The notes: generated by a model not told the origin, from the sequence alone. Counted from the stretch's first letter, positions 1 through 6,879 are shown. The stretch: 6,933 nt of DNA from Bacteroidales bacterium (GCA_017560705.1 JAFZEK010000284.1:1-6933), one strand, 5' to 3'. Translations and numbers: made by a program.

Positions 1-2
1 AA

Positions 3-653
3 CATGGTGGAAGCTACGTCTTTTATTACGACAATGAGATTCATGATCAGTTTGGCGATAAGCACTATAATTATGATAGTTTGGGTAATTTTAAACATGA
101 AACATTGGGATGGAAAGCTGACACTTGCTATACTATAAAAACATTACCGAACAATGACGACACTATTTTCTTCTGCAATTATGCAGATATAGACCACTTC
201 AGAGGGTATGTGTTAGATATTATAATTACCAACAAAAACTGGATTGTATATTGCAGCTATCCTACGGAAAAGAAAGGATTGTATGAATTTGAAATAACGA
301 GTTCGGAACGAATGCTATTGTCGACTATATCGGATTCATTGACCGATGAAATGGTTGCCGTAGCCGATACGATATTTCATGACCACAAATATATAACTTG
401 GATTTATAGTAATAAAAATAACATCAATAGGATTGTGAATCATTATTCACACGAATGTAGAAAAGCCGACAGATATATTGTTGCTTTAGTGGAAACAATA
501 GCCGTAAGCCACATAGAAACAACAAACAAAAGCATAGATAGTATATGCCTTAATAAATGTAGAAATATTAGGAAAATGTTTCATGATATAGGATATAAGT
601 ATGGAGTTGGAGTAGACCTAGAACCACCGCCTCCTCCTGCAATCAATAACTAA
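3..653 (+). CDS. Protein of unknown function, 5' end cut by window edge
   Basis: I do not recognise this protein. The reading frame is open from the first complete codon at position 3 to the TAA at 651-653 (216 codons), so the true start lies left of the window. The TTG at 81 is only an internal codon. The visible part is polar and aromatic-rich, with many Tyr, His, Asp and Asn (for example HDQFGDKHYNYD near the edge). It shows no clear transmembrane segment, and no catalytic motif I can name. The middle (IDHFRGYVLDIII, NKNWIVYCSY) looks like alternating beta strands. The next part, around SSERMLLSTISDSLTDEM and onward, looks helical. The protein ends in EPPPPPAINN, a proline run that suggests an exposed, unstructured tail. 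It is separated from cysS by 101 nt and is probably a different transcription unit. That it is coding is fairly safe, given a 216-codon open frame in AT-rich DNA. Its function is unknown. Confidence 0.65.
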   Translation, partial: HGGSYVFYYDNEIHDQFGDKHYNYDSLGNFKHETLGWKADTCYTIKTLPNNDDTIFFCNYADIDHFRGYVLDIIITNKNWIVYCSYPTEKKGLYEFEITSSERMLLSTISDSLTDEMVAVADTIFHDHKYITWIYSNKNNINRIVNHYSHECRKADRYIVALVETIAVSHIETTNKSIDSICLNKCRNIRKMFHDIGYKYGVGVDLEPPPPPAINN

Positions 654-754
654 ATATCTGTTTACAAAAATCGTCATCATATACAATTATACATAAAATA
701 AAAAGCGAACAATAACGTTATCCTCTTTTAAAACACTGATAAATTAAACATATA

Positions 755-2224
755 GTGGAAAATAATTTAGTTGTCTATAATACATTATCTCGTAAAAAAG
801 AGACTTTCGAGCCACTACATTCTCCATTTGTAGGAATGTATGTTTGTGGTCCTACAGTATATGGCGATGCACATTTAGGACATGCTCGCCCTGCTATTAC
901 ATTCGACCTTGTGTTTCGTTATTTACAACATCTTGGATATAAGGTTAGATATGTAAGAAACATTACAGATGTGGGACACCTTGAACACGATGCCGACGAA
1001 GGTGAAGACAAAATAGCAAAAAAAGCACGTTTGGAAAAACTTGAACCTATGGAGGTTGCTCAGTTTTATACCGACCGCTACCATATTGCTATGGATGCAT
1101 TGAACGTAAAACGTCCTAGCATTGAGCCTCGTGCTTCGGGTCATATTATAGAGCAAATAGAGGTTGTAGAAAAACTTTTAGAAGCTGGTTATGCCTACGA
1201 ATCTAATGGTTCTGTTTACTTCGACGTGCAAAAGTACCATAATGCTACTGGCAAATATGGTTGCTTGTCGGGAAGAGTTATTGATGAATTGTTGTCGACA
1301 ACTCGCGAACTTGACGGACAAAGTGAAAAACATAATACTGCGGATTTTGCTTTGTGGAAGAATGCTAGCCCCGAACATATAATGCGTTGGAACTCGCCTT
1401 GGGGTGTGGGTTTCCCCGGTTGGCATACCGAATGTACTGCTATGGGTACTAAATACCTTGGTGAAACATTTGATATTCACGGTGGTGGTATGGACCTTTT
1501 GTTCCCTCACCACGAATCGGAAATTGCTCAACAGACTGGTATAACAGGACATGGACCTTGCAAATATTGGATGCACAATAATATGATTACCATCAACGGT
1601 CAAAAGATGGGTAAATCTTTGGGCAACTTTATTACCTTGCAAGAGTTTTTCGAAGGTTCTCATGCTATGCTTGAAAAGGCTTATAGCCCTATGACTATAC
1701 GTTTCTTTATACTTCAAGCTCATTATCGCAGCACCGTGGATTTCTCCAACGAGGCGTTGCAAGCTGCTGAGAAAGGTCTTTCTCGTTTAATGCAAGCCTA
1801 TAAGACTTTGCAAAAGTTGCAACCATCGAAAACTTCGTCGGTAGCTGTTGGTGAATACCGCAAGAAATGCTATGATGCAATGAACGACGACTTTAATAGT
1901 CCTATACTTATAGCTCATTTGTTTGATATTACCAAGGTTATAAACTCGGTGAACGACAAAAAAGAAACTCTTACTCAAGCTGATATTGATGAGTTGAAAT
2001 CGTTGTTCAATACCTTTGTGTTCGACATTTTGGGATTAAAGGATGAGCAATCGGGCAACAATACTCAGCTGTTGGATGGATTGATGACTATGGTGTTAGA
2101 TGTTCGCCAACAAGCTAAAAATCAAAAAGACTGGGCAACATCCGACCGAATACGCGATGATTTGCAAAAGCTTGGCGTTTCCATTAAAGATGGAAAGGAC
2201 GGAGCTACTTGGTCTTTGGATTAA
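755..2224 (+). CDS. cysS: Cysteinyl-tRNA synthetase (cysteine--tRNA ligase)
   Basis: Class I aminoacyl-tRNA synthetase that activates cysteine with ATP and charges tRNA-Cys in the cytoplasm. The HIGH-type ATP motif is HLGH at residues 40-43, after CGPTVYGDA. The KMSKS loop is KMGKS at 284-288. The four ligands of the cysteine-sensing zinc, by alignment with the E. coli enzyme, are all present: Cys31, Cys227 (in [10 protein letters not shown]), His252 and Glu256 (in [10 protein letters not shown]). The Rossmann catalytic region fills about residues 1-310. The DALR-type helical region and the C-terminal tRNA-binding part follow, with the end at KDGATWSLD. At 489 residues it is full length for the family. 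The start is GTG at 755: the protein begins [11 protein letters not shown], as expected for Bacteroidales CysS, and no ATG gives a better N-terminus. There is no Shine-Dalgarno sequence before it. The next gene follows after 19 nt, so the two are probably co-transcribed. Confidence 0.97.
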   Translation: MENNLVVYNTLSRKKETFEPLHSPFVGMYVCGPTVYGDAHLGHARPAITFDLVFRYLQHLGYKVRYVRNITDVGHLEHDADEGEDKIAKKARLEKLEPMEVAQFYTDRYHIAMDALNVKRPSIEPRASGHIIEQIEVVEKLLEAGYAYESNGSVYFDVQKYHNATGKYGCLSGRVIDELLSTTRELDGQSEKHNTADFALWKNASPEHIMRWNSPWGVGFPGWHTECTAMGTKYLGETFDIHGGGMDLLFPHHESEIAQQTGITGHGPCKYWMHNNMITINGQKMGKSLGNFITLQEFFEGSHAMLEKAYSPMTIRFFILQAHYRSTVDFSNEALQAAEKGLSRLMQAYKTLQKLQPSKTSSVAVGEYRKKCYDAMNDDFNSPILIAHLFDITKVINSVNDKKETLTQADIDELKSLFNTFVFDILGLKDEQSGNNTQLLDGLMTMVLDVRQQAKNQKDWATSDRIRDDLQKLGVSIKDGKDGATWSLD

Positions 2225-2243
2225 TGATGTATAAGATAAGCAA

Positions 2244-3098
2244 ATGATAACAATAGTCGACAGTGGTTCTACAAAGACGGTATGGCATTTTATCCAGTCG
2301 GATAAGTGCCGTACTGTTTTAAATACACTTGGTATGAATCCTAATTTTTTAGCAGAAAAAGATTGGGAAAGTATTGTTGCAACCATAAAAGAACTAGGCG
2401 TTAATGCTGAGGCTTGCACCAAAGTTTTCTTCTACGGAGCAGGTTGTGGTACGGATGAGGCTAAGTCTTTTATAGCAAAGTGTTTGAAAACTGTCTTCAA
2501 GAGTGCAGAACTTTTTATAGACACCGATTTGCTAGGAGCATGTAGAAGTTCCAACGGAAAGAGCGAAACCATAGTAGGAATAATGGGTACGGGGTCTAGC
2601 TCGTGTGTCTATGATGGTGAAAAAATAGTAGAAAGACTACCTGCTTTGGGCTACACTTTGGGCGATGAGGGTTCGGGTAATCATATTGGAAAGAAGTTGA
2701 TTAAAGCATATCTTCAAAACAAAATGCCTAGCGACTTGCATTCTCGTTTCAAAGAATGTTATCCCTGTGGAGTGTCCTATTTTTTAGAGAATCTTTATTC
2801 CAAGCCTTATCCCAACCGCTTTTTGGCTTCGTTTGCACCTTTTGCCAAAGATAATATAGAACATCCCTTTATAGTAAAACTATTGGATGATGTGTTTACT
2901 GCGTTTGTGGAAGAACAAATAATGGTGTATTCATGTCATAAATCGTGTAGGGTTTATCTTATAGGGTCTGTGGCATATCATTTTGCTGATGTTATAAGAA
3001 GTGTTGCAAGACGCTATGGTTTGAACGCTATTCAAGTAGCTGCATCTCCTATGGAAGGCTTGCAAGAATTTCATGCTTCGGATATTGTAAGAATTTGA
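2244..3098 (+). CDS. BadF/BadG/BcrA/BcrD-type ASKHA kinase, probable N-acetylglucosamine kinase
   Basis: A 284-residue actin-fold (ASKHA) sugar kinase, likely to phosphorylate N-acetylglucosamine or a related amino sugar at C6 with ATP in the cytoplasm during cell-wall or glycan recycling. The first phosphate loop is DSGSTKT at residues 6-12. The hydrophobic strand FFYGAGCG is at 62-69. The sugar/catalytic region is DTDLLGA at 93-99, with Asp95 as the likely general base. The second glycine loop is GTGSSS at 115-120, GDEGSG is at 140-145, and the C-terminal adenosine-side motifs GSVAYHF (241-247) and SPMEGL (268-273) complete the fold. The length fits the short Bacteroidales members of this family. 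The ATG at 2244 puts the DSGSTKT strand at the N-terminus, as expected. The gene lies 19 nt after cysS and probably shares its transcript. The family call is firm. The exact substrate is inferred, since relatives use GlcNAc, MurNAc, glucosamine or act as acyl-CoA reductase activators. Confidence 0.85.
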   Translation: MITIVDSGSTKTVWHFIQSDKCRTVLNTLGMNPNFLAEKDWESIVATIKELGVNAEACTKVFFYGAGCGTDEAKSFIAKCLKTVFKSAELFIDTDLLGACRSSNGKSETIVGIMGTGSSSCVYDGEKIVERLPALGYTLGDEGSGNHIGKKLIKAYLQNKMPSDLHSRFKECYPCGVSYFLENLYSKPYPNRFLASFAPFAKDNIEHPFIVKLLDDVFTAFVEEQIMVYSCHKSCRVYLIGSVAYHFADVIRSVARRYGLNAIQVAASPMEGLQEFHASDIVRI

Positions 3099-3171
3099 AA
3101 GTATGGTGTATTGAATCGGATTTACATACGAGAGTAGCTATATGTAGTAGTGGGTTTCGTTGTATATTAGG

Positions 3172-3197
3172 TTCTAATTTTCAAGGAAAGATTAGAA
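3172..3197. repeat. Short inverted repeat downstream of the kinase gene
   Basis: TTCTAAT at 3172-3178 is the exact reverse complement of ATTAGAA at 3191-3197. One G-T and two A-T pairs can extend the stem inward, leaving a small loop around CAAGGA. No T-run follows, so it does not look like a classical intrinsic terminator. It lies 74 nt after the kinase stop and could be a weak transcript-end structure or chance in AT-rich DNA. Confidence 0.3.
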
Positions 3198-3256
3198 ACA
3201 AATATAGTGTTCTAAGCTTTAAAACTATTTTATTGAGGATGTTGTTTTATATGTTC

Positions 3257-3300
3257 TACATCATAATGTTGCGTTATTGCTGATGGAATAATATGATGTA
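3257..3300. repeat. Inverted repeat before the symporter gene (hairpin or operator candidate)
   Basis: TACATCATA at 3257-3265 and TATGATGTA at 3292-3300 form a perfect 9-bp inverted repeat. A second stem, TTATT at 3274-3278 with AATAA at 3287-3291, nests inside it and stacks on the 3' arm, leaving an 8-nt left-hand bulge. The structure sits 60 nt before the symporter ATG and just upstream of a possible -7 box. It could be an operator, or a 3' end structure of the cysS-kinase transcript, though no T-run follows. The pairing is visible in the sequence. The function is inferred. Confidence 0.4.
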
Positions 3301-3328
3301 CGATAGATAAAAAGAATCAAGGATAAAG

Positions 3329-3336
3329 TAATTTTG
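3329..3336 (+). promoter_or_regulatory. Possible Bacteroidales -7 promoter box for the symporter operon
   Basis: TAATTTTG matches the Bacteroides -7 consensus TAnnTTTG. It lies 24 nt before the symporter ATG, so any transcript would have a very short leader. I see no TTTG-like -33 box at the usual distance upstream, which weakens the call. The last 12 nt before the ATG (3349-3360) are a perfect AT palindrome, AAATAATTATTT. There is no Shine-Dalgarno sequence there, and such A/T-rich leaders are usual in this phylum. Confidence 0.3.
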
Positions 3337-3360
3337 AAAACACAGATAAAATAATTATTT

Positions 3361-5178
3361 ATGAAACAAAGTACTGAACGATGGGGCTCTAGGGTAGGAC
3401 TAGTTTTGGCAATGGCAGGTAATGCTGTGGGATTGGGGAATTTTTTAAGGTTTCCAATACAGGCTGTTCAGAATGGTGGAGGAGCTTTTATTATACCTTA
3501 TATTGTTTCTTTCATATTGTTAGGGTTGCCTTTGCTGTTGGTAGAATGGACTATAGGACGTTATGGTGGCGGTTTTGGCTTTAATTCTCCACCCTATATT
3601 ATGAAAAGCATGGGCAAGAAAGCTTTGTGGAAATATGTAGGAGCATTTGCCTTGTTTTCCAATTTTGTAGTTGCGGCTTACTATTGTTATATAGAGAGTT
3701 GGACAATGTCCTATGTATACCATTCTATAGTAGGTACATTCAAAGGAATGACAGAAGGACAAGTTTCATCGTTCTTTGACGGTTATTTGGATGTAGGAGT
3801 TTCTACTACGGGCATACCCTACGAGGCTGTTGTCTTCTATGTACTTTGTTTGATTCTAAATATATGGATTCTTTCTAGGGGGTTGCAAAAAGGAGTAGAA
3901 AAAGTAGCAAAGATATGTATGCCATTGCTTATAGTGTTCGGAATGTTTTTGGTTGTAAAGGCATTCACTCTTAAAGCCGGTACTGATGGAGCTGTATATG
4001 ATGGTTTAGTAGGTTTTAATTTTCTATGGACACCGCAGTTCGATTCTTTGCAGAACCCCAAAGTGTGGCTAGCTGCTGCTGGGCAAATATTTTTTACCTT
4101 GTCTTTGGGTATGGGATGCATACAGTGTTATGCTTCATATTTGCGTAAGAATGATGATATAACTCTTAATGCTGTAACCACAGGATTTACCAATGAATTT
4201 TGCGAAATAGTGATAGGTGCTTCGGTTATTATACCTATATCCATCGGATATTTTGGAATAGATAGGGTGGTAGAAATGTCGCAATCCGGAGGATTTGGAC
4301 TAGGATTTAGGTCGCTGCCATTCTTGTTTACTCAGTGGGGTGATGTTATAGGTGTTCTTGCAGGTACTGCATTTTTTGGACTTTTATTCTTTGCAGGTAT
4401 AACATCTTCGTTGGCGATGGGGTCTTCGTTTGTAGCATTTCTCAAGGATGCTTTTGACTGGCAAAGAAAGAAGTCGGCTTTATTATTTGGAATAATTGTT
4501 CTTTTGATGGGGTTGCCTACGGTGCTGTTCTTCAAAGAAGGCGTGTTCGACGAGTATGATTATTGGGGCGGAACGGTATCGTTGTTCATATTTGCTATGT
4601 TGGAAACAGTGTTATTCTCGTGGGTAGTAGGAGTGGACAAAGGTTGGGAAATGATGCACCAAGGAGCAGAACTTAAAGTGCCGAAAGCATTTAAATTTGT
4701 AATCAAATATGTAACTCCAACTATGCTGATAATTATATTTTTGGCGGCATTAGTGAAACCAAAAAATGATGAGTGGTCTCGTTTGAGCTTTAAGGGTTGG
4801 GAACTAGATGACTCGAGTATTATAGCAGAGCTTGCCCATAAAGGAATAGGACCTAATAGTAAATGGTTTTCGTCGGAGTATTATGTGGAAAATAGTGGTG
4901 TTGTAGATTCTATTTATCAGCAGAATGGAGATGACTTCGTATGCGTAAAAGGCGATGATGATACAAGATGCTATAAATTTTCTGATAGTCAGAAATTATG
5001 TGTAAGTTTAGGACAAAAGGTGTCGGTAGGCGATGTGCTATATACAGGAAGGGTTGTGAACAAAGTTTTTTATCTGGATATGACGCGTATATCGTTGGTG
5101 ATGGTTCTTTTGTTATTATGTTTGTTAGTGAGAAAAGGTGATAAGAATATCAGTAAAAGAAAGGAGATAGAGTTATGA
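3361..5178 (+). CDS. LeuT-like sodium:amino acid symporter (NSS/SNF family) with a large TM11-TM12 insert
   Basis: Inner-membrane secondary transporter that should import an amino acid with sodium. The first 114 residues align with LeuT without gaps as I recall it: GNAVGLGNFLRFP lies at 20-32, and Val104 and Tyr108 line the substrate site. TM6 has the unwound GQIFFTLSLG at 241-250 with Phe245, Thr246 and Ser248. TM7 has Asn278. TM8 has FFAGITSS with Ala345, Thr348 and Ser349. These are the residues that bind Na1 and Na2 in LeuT. Glu282 matches LeuT Glu290, which suggests chloride independence. Two pocket positions differ: Met251 for LeuT Phe259 and Met353 for Ile359. The expected 12 helices are present. 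At 605 residues the protein is about 90 longer than LeuT, because residues about 466-574 form an insert between TM11 and TM12, predicted to be periplasmic. The start is well set by the LeuT match. The stop overlaps the next gene as ATGA. The substrate is not known. Confidence 0.93.
   Translation: MKQSTERWGSRVGLVLAMAGNAVGLGNFLRFPIQAVQNGGGAFIIPYIVSFILLGLPLLLVEWTIGRYGGGFGFNSPPYIMKSMGKKALWKYVGAFALFSNFVVAAYYCYIESWTMSYVYHSIVGTFKGMTEGQVSSFFDGYLDVGVSTTGIPYEAVVFYVLCLILNIWILSRGLQKGVEKVAKICMPLLIVFGMFLVVKAFTLKAGTDGAVYDGLVGFNFLWTPQFDSLQNPKVWLAAAGQIFFTLSLGMGCIQCYASYLRKNDDITLNAVTTGFTNEFCEIVIGASVIIPISIGYFGIDRVVEMSQSGGFGLGFRSLPFLFTQWGDVIGVLAGTAFFGLLFFAGITSSLAMGSSFVAFLKDAFDWQRKKSALLFGIIVLLMGLPTVLFFKEGVFDEYDYWGGTVSLFIFAMLETVLFSWVVGVDKGWEMMHQGAELKVPKAFKFVIKYVTPTMLIIIFLAALVKPKNDEWSRLSFKGWELDDSSIIAELAHKGIGPNSKWFSSEYYVENSGVVDSIYQQNGDDFVCVKGDDDTRCYKFSDSQKLCVSLGQKVSVGDVLYTGRVVNKVFYLDMTRISLVMVLLLLCLLVRKGDKNISKRKEIEL
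4756..5082 (+). other. Predicted periplasmic insert domain inside the symporter (residues 466-574)
   Basis: This part of the symporter gene encodes about 109 hydrophilic residues between TM11 (TPTMLIIIFLAALV) and TM12 (RISLVMVLLLLCLLV). With both termini inside, as in LeuT, the loop faces the periplasm. It begins with a helical-looking part (WELDDSSIIAELAHKG), continues through an acidic stretch with two cysteines (FVCVKGDDDTRC) and ends with LGQKVSVGDVLYTGRVVNK. The last part has the G-x-x-V-x-x-G-D-x-L pattern of biotinyl/lipoyl-like barrel-sandwich hairpins. The lysine that carries the cofactor is not in its usual M-K-M setting, so binding or scaffolding is more likely than cofactor attachment. 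The fold assignment is inference. Confidence 0.5.
5161..5166 (+). promoter_or_regulatory. Strong Shine-Dalgarno sequence for the 34-residue peptide gene
   Basis: AAGGAG lies 8 nt before the ATG at 5175, inside the last codons of the symporter gene. None of the other genes in the window has such a match, as is usual in Bacteroidota. The site supports the small gene as real and suggests it is translated efficiently, perhaps coupled to the symporter through the ATGA overlap. Confidence 0.6.
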
Positions 5179-5279
5179 GTGTGTCGGCAATAATAATAAT
5201 GTTGAGTGTTCAACTCTTTGTGACAGCTATGACAGTTTACCTATTTGTAAGGATATTGAAATCAAAAGAGAAGAGCTAA
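5175..5279 (+). CDS. MetS-like small membrane subunit of the NSS transporter (34 residues)
   Basis: A 34-residue peptide that starts MSVSAIIIM, has one hydrophobic span (about residues 4-28) and ends with a basic tail, RILKSKEKS. This is the layout of the short 'methionine and alanine importer small subunit' family, whose members often begin M-S/T-x-S-A-I-I-x-M and are encoded directly after an NSS transporter. In Corynebacterium glutamicum the small subunit MetS is needed for transport by MetP. The ATG overlaps the symporter stop (ATGA at 5175-5178), a Shine-Dalgarno AAGGAG precedes it, and the lipoprotein gene starts 4 nt after its stop. The two glycines often seen in mid-helix in this family are absent here (the stretch reads VTAMTVY). 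It is too short for usual gene finders. That it is a gene is well supported by spacing and composition. The subunit role is inferred from family and position. Confidence 0.8.
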   Translation: MSVSAIIIMLSVQLFVTAMTVYLFVRILKSKEKS

Positions 5280-5283
5280 ACAG

Positions 5284-6633
5284 ATGAATATATATAGTAA
5301 AATAGGGTTTAAGTCAATAGGAGTTTTACTTTTTGTGATGGTGTTTCTATGTTTTGGCTGTTCGGATAAGCAATCTGTTCGGAGCATAGACCCAAGAAAG
5401 GTGAATTTTGAAGTATCGTACGATGTAAACTTTGATGGAATTATGTATCCATCTCTTATTATGGGTATGGCAAACTATAATGGAAAGAGTGAATCGGATT
5501 TCTTTTCCTATAAAGTGACGTCGCCCAAAAATAATTCGGTATTGCGTATTGTTATGGATTCGTCTTTGATGAATTATGTAACAATATTTCAAACAATATT
5601 GCCCGAAAAGGGTAAAACCTATATGTTTTATCCTTTGGTAAAGTGGAAGTATGACAATCTGATACGTCTGAAACAACCAGGTAAAGTAGATTTGACTTTC
5701 ACGTGCTACATCAACGATGAAGAGGTGGATGTGAAGAATATGAGGTTGAACTATAGAACTATAAATGAATGCTTGTTGGGTATTAGAGATACTGCTAATA
5801 ATTACATAGATTATAGGTGGATGTTTGCAGCTTTCGTAAATGAAGAACATCCATGGCTAGATGTTATGCTCAATAGAATATTGGAACAAAACGTAGTAAA
5901 TCGTTTTGTAGGGTATCAATTAGGCGAAAAGGAAGTGCTTAATCAGGTGTTTGCAATATGGTATTTTATTCAAACTAAGGGTATCAAATATAGTTCTATA
6001 TCTAATACTAGCAAATATTCAAAAAAAGTAAACTCTCAATACATTCGTTTTTTCGATGAAGTGTATAGGAATCAACAAGCAAATTGTATAGATGCATGTG
6101 CATTTATGGCTTCGATACTGAAAAAGATAGGATTGAATCCCATTATATTTGTAGAGCCAAAGCACGCTTATTTAGGCTTCTATAAAGATACGAATAAAAA
6201 GAAACTTGTGCTGCTAGAAACTACTTTGGCTGGCAATGTGGATTTGCTCAGCATTGATGATAGATTGGATACAATTACAGGAATGTTGTCCGAAGAAGAC
6301 TTGAAAATATATGAAAAGTATTTGACGGCAAAGGATATGGAAGCGTATAAGAATGGAAGAATGAGTTTAGAAAAATTGAAGCAAACCATATCTAGAAGCA
6401 ATTTCAATAATGCTATTAATTACAACATAGAAAGATACAATAAGAATAAAAAGTATTTTGCAAATACGAACAATGATAGGTATCAAAAATTGGTAATAAA
6501 GGAGTTGAGAGAGTTGGTTCAGCCTATACGTAGTATAAGTGAAAGGTATCCGTTGAAGGTGTTGTCCATGCAAGATGTGGCAATACAGAGACGTTATGAT
6601 GGCGAAACAAGGCTAAATGAACTCTCTATGTAG
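5284..6633 (+). CDS. Lipoprotein with transglutaminase-like cysteine-hydrolase core
   Basis: A 449-residue predicted lipoprotein. It has a short basic N-terminus (Lys6, Lys10), a hydrophobic stretch (12-25) and a lipobox LCFGC with the acylated Cys26. Residues about 40-150 look like a beta sandwich (KVNFEVSYDVNFDG, KVDLTFTCYINDEEVDVKN, then NYRTINECLLG). A helical linker leads to the core: RNQQANCIDACAFMASIL carries Cys268, VEPKHAYLGFY carries His294, and LVLLETTLAG carries Glu312. This Cys-His-acid order, with a helix behind the Cys, is typical of transglutaminase-like proteins, in which the NC(V/I)D, HA(F/Y)xGFY and LETT motifs recur. The C-terminal 130 residues are helical and charged. The natural reaction is unknown. 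Relatives include peptidases, transglutaminases and inactive binding forms. The start lies 4 nt after the small-peptide gene, so it is co-transcribed with the importer. It probably sits in the periplasm or outer membrane. The lipoprotein and core calls are good. A link to transport is inferred. Confidence 0.8.
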   Translation: MNIYSKIGFKSIGVLLFVMVFLCFGCSDKQSVRSIDPRKVNFEVSYDVNFDGIMYPSLIMGMANYNGKSESDFFSYKVTSPKNNSVLRIVMDSSLMNYVTIFQTILPEKGKTYMFYPLVKWKYDNLIRLKQPGKVDLTFTCYINDEEVDVKNMRLNYRTINECLLGIRDTANNYIDYRWMFAAFVNEEHPWLDVMLNRILEQNVVNRFVGYQLGEKEVLNQVFAIWYFIQTKGIKYSSISNTSKYSKKVNSQYIRFFDEVYRNQQANCIDACAFMASILKKIGLNPIIFVEPKHAYLGFYKDTNKKKLVLLETTLAGNVDLLSIDDRLDTITGMLSEEDLKIYEKYLTAKDMEAYKNGRMSLEKLKQTISRSNFNNAINYNIERYNKNKKYFANTNNDRYQKLVIKELRELVQPIRSISERYPLKVLSMQDVAIQRRYDGETRLNELSM

Positions 6634-6640
6634 ATAGAGA
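6623..6640. repeat. Hairpin across the lipoprotein stop codon
   Basis: TCTCTAT at 6623-6629 and ATAGAGA at 6634-6640 form a perfect 7-bp stem with the 4-nt loop GTAG, which holds the first bases of the TAG stop and overlaps the end of the gene. No T-run follows, so an intrinsic terminator is not supported. It may stabilise the 3' end of the transcript or be chance. Confidence 0.35.
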
Positions 6641-6669
6641 ATAAGAGTGTAAATCTATTATTATAAGGC

Positions 6670-6683
6670 AACTTCTAAAAATT
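6670..6683 (+). repeat. Left terminal inverted repeat of the MITE-like element
   Basis: AACTTCTAAAAATT, matching without mismatch to the reverse complement of 6920-6933. It begins 36 nt after the lipoprotein stop and is preceded by GGC. Confidence 0.7.
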
Positions 6684-6765
6684 CCACGTTCTAGGAAATT
6701 GAATTGATTGTAGAAAGAACTTTTGCGTGGTTGACTTCGTCGATGTTGCTATCGCTCGAAATCGC

Positions 6766-6781
6766 CAATGCTGAGGCATTG
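6766..6781. repeat. Hairpin in the centre of the element
   Basis: CAATGC at 6766-6771 pairs with GCATTG at 6776-6781 around the loop TGAG. The hairpin lies near the middle of the element, within its CG-richer part, where TCG/CGA steps recur (TCGTCGATG, ATCGCTCGAAATCGCC, CTCGCTTAATCGC). Confidence 0.45.
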
Positions 6782-6820
6782 CTCTTTACTCGCTTAATCG
6801 CAACGTTTACGTTTTTTACC

Positions 6821-6832
6821 GAAATCTTTCTA
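6821..6832 (+). repeat. Direct repeat copy 1 (12 bp) inside the element
   Basis: GAAATCTTTCTA occurs here and again at 6880-6891, with start points 59 nt apart. Two identical 12-mers this close in a non-coding stretch suggest internal duplication or a protein-binding site. Confidence 0.5.
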
Positions 6833-6847
6833 TTTCATTTGGGGTAG

Positions 6848-6861
6848 CATAGCCCGCTATG
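6848..6861. repeat. Near-perfect palindrome between the direct repeats
   Basis: CATAGC at 6848-6853 and GCTATG at 6856-6861 are separated by two bases (CC). The palindrome lies between the two copies of GAAATCTTTCTA. Confidence 0.45.
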
Positions 6862-6879
6862 ATGGGTCAAAAGAAACTA

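Noticed and set aside
712..721. Palindrome ATAACGTTAT upstream of cysS
   Set aside because: Ten bases of AT-rich palindrome can easily arise by chance, and it is not paired with a clear promoter. No T-box or other leader structure is visible before cysS.
654..754. Promoter for cysS
   Set aside because: I looked for TAnnTTTG and a -33 TTTG in this 101-nt gap and found no convincing match, so no promoter is called, although one is likely to exist here or further upstream.
1178..1762. 194-codon open frame on the - strand inside cysS
   Set aside because: It lies entirely antisense to the conserved catalytic core of CysS. Codon constraints on the real gene explain the lack of stops.
3095..3283. 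62-residue open frame on the + strand between the kinase and symporter genes
   Set aside because: It starts with TTG inside the kinase stop region, has no ribosome binding site, and encodes an uneven Cys-rich, hydrophobic sequence with no recognisable motif. The region also carries the inverted repeats expected of non-coding DNA.
5347..5850. 167-codon open frame on the - strand inside the lipoprotein gene
   Set aside because: It is antisense to the beta-sandwich domain of a well-supported gene, has no plausible promoter or ribosome site, and has the composition of a shadow frame.
6623..6640. Intrinsic terminator at the end of the lipoprotein gene
   Set aside because: The 7-bp stem is real but A/T-rich, overlaps the stop codon and is not followed by a T-run, so it is listed only as a hairpin.
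6694..6834. 47-codon open frame on the - strand inside the MITE-like element, with a fairly protein-like composition (contains SNASALAISSDSN)
   Set aside because: It has no ATG, GTG or TTG near its beginning and no ribosome binding site. A stretch of this length without stops is expected by chance. It could be worth a translated search if other copies of the element keep it open.
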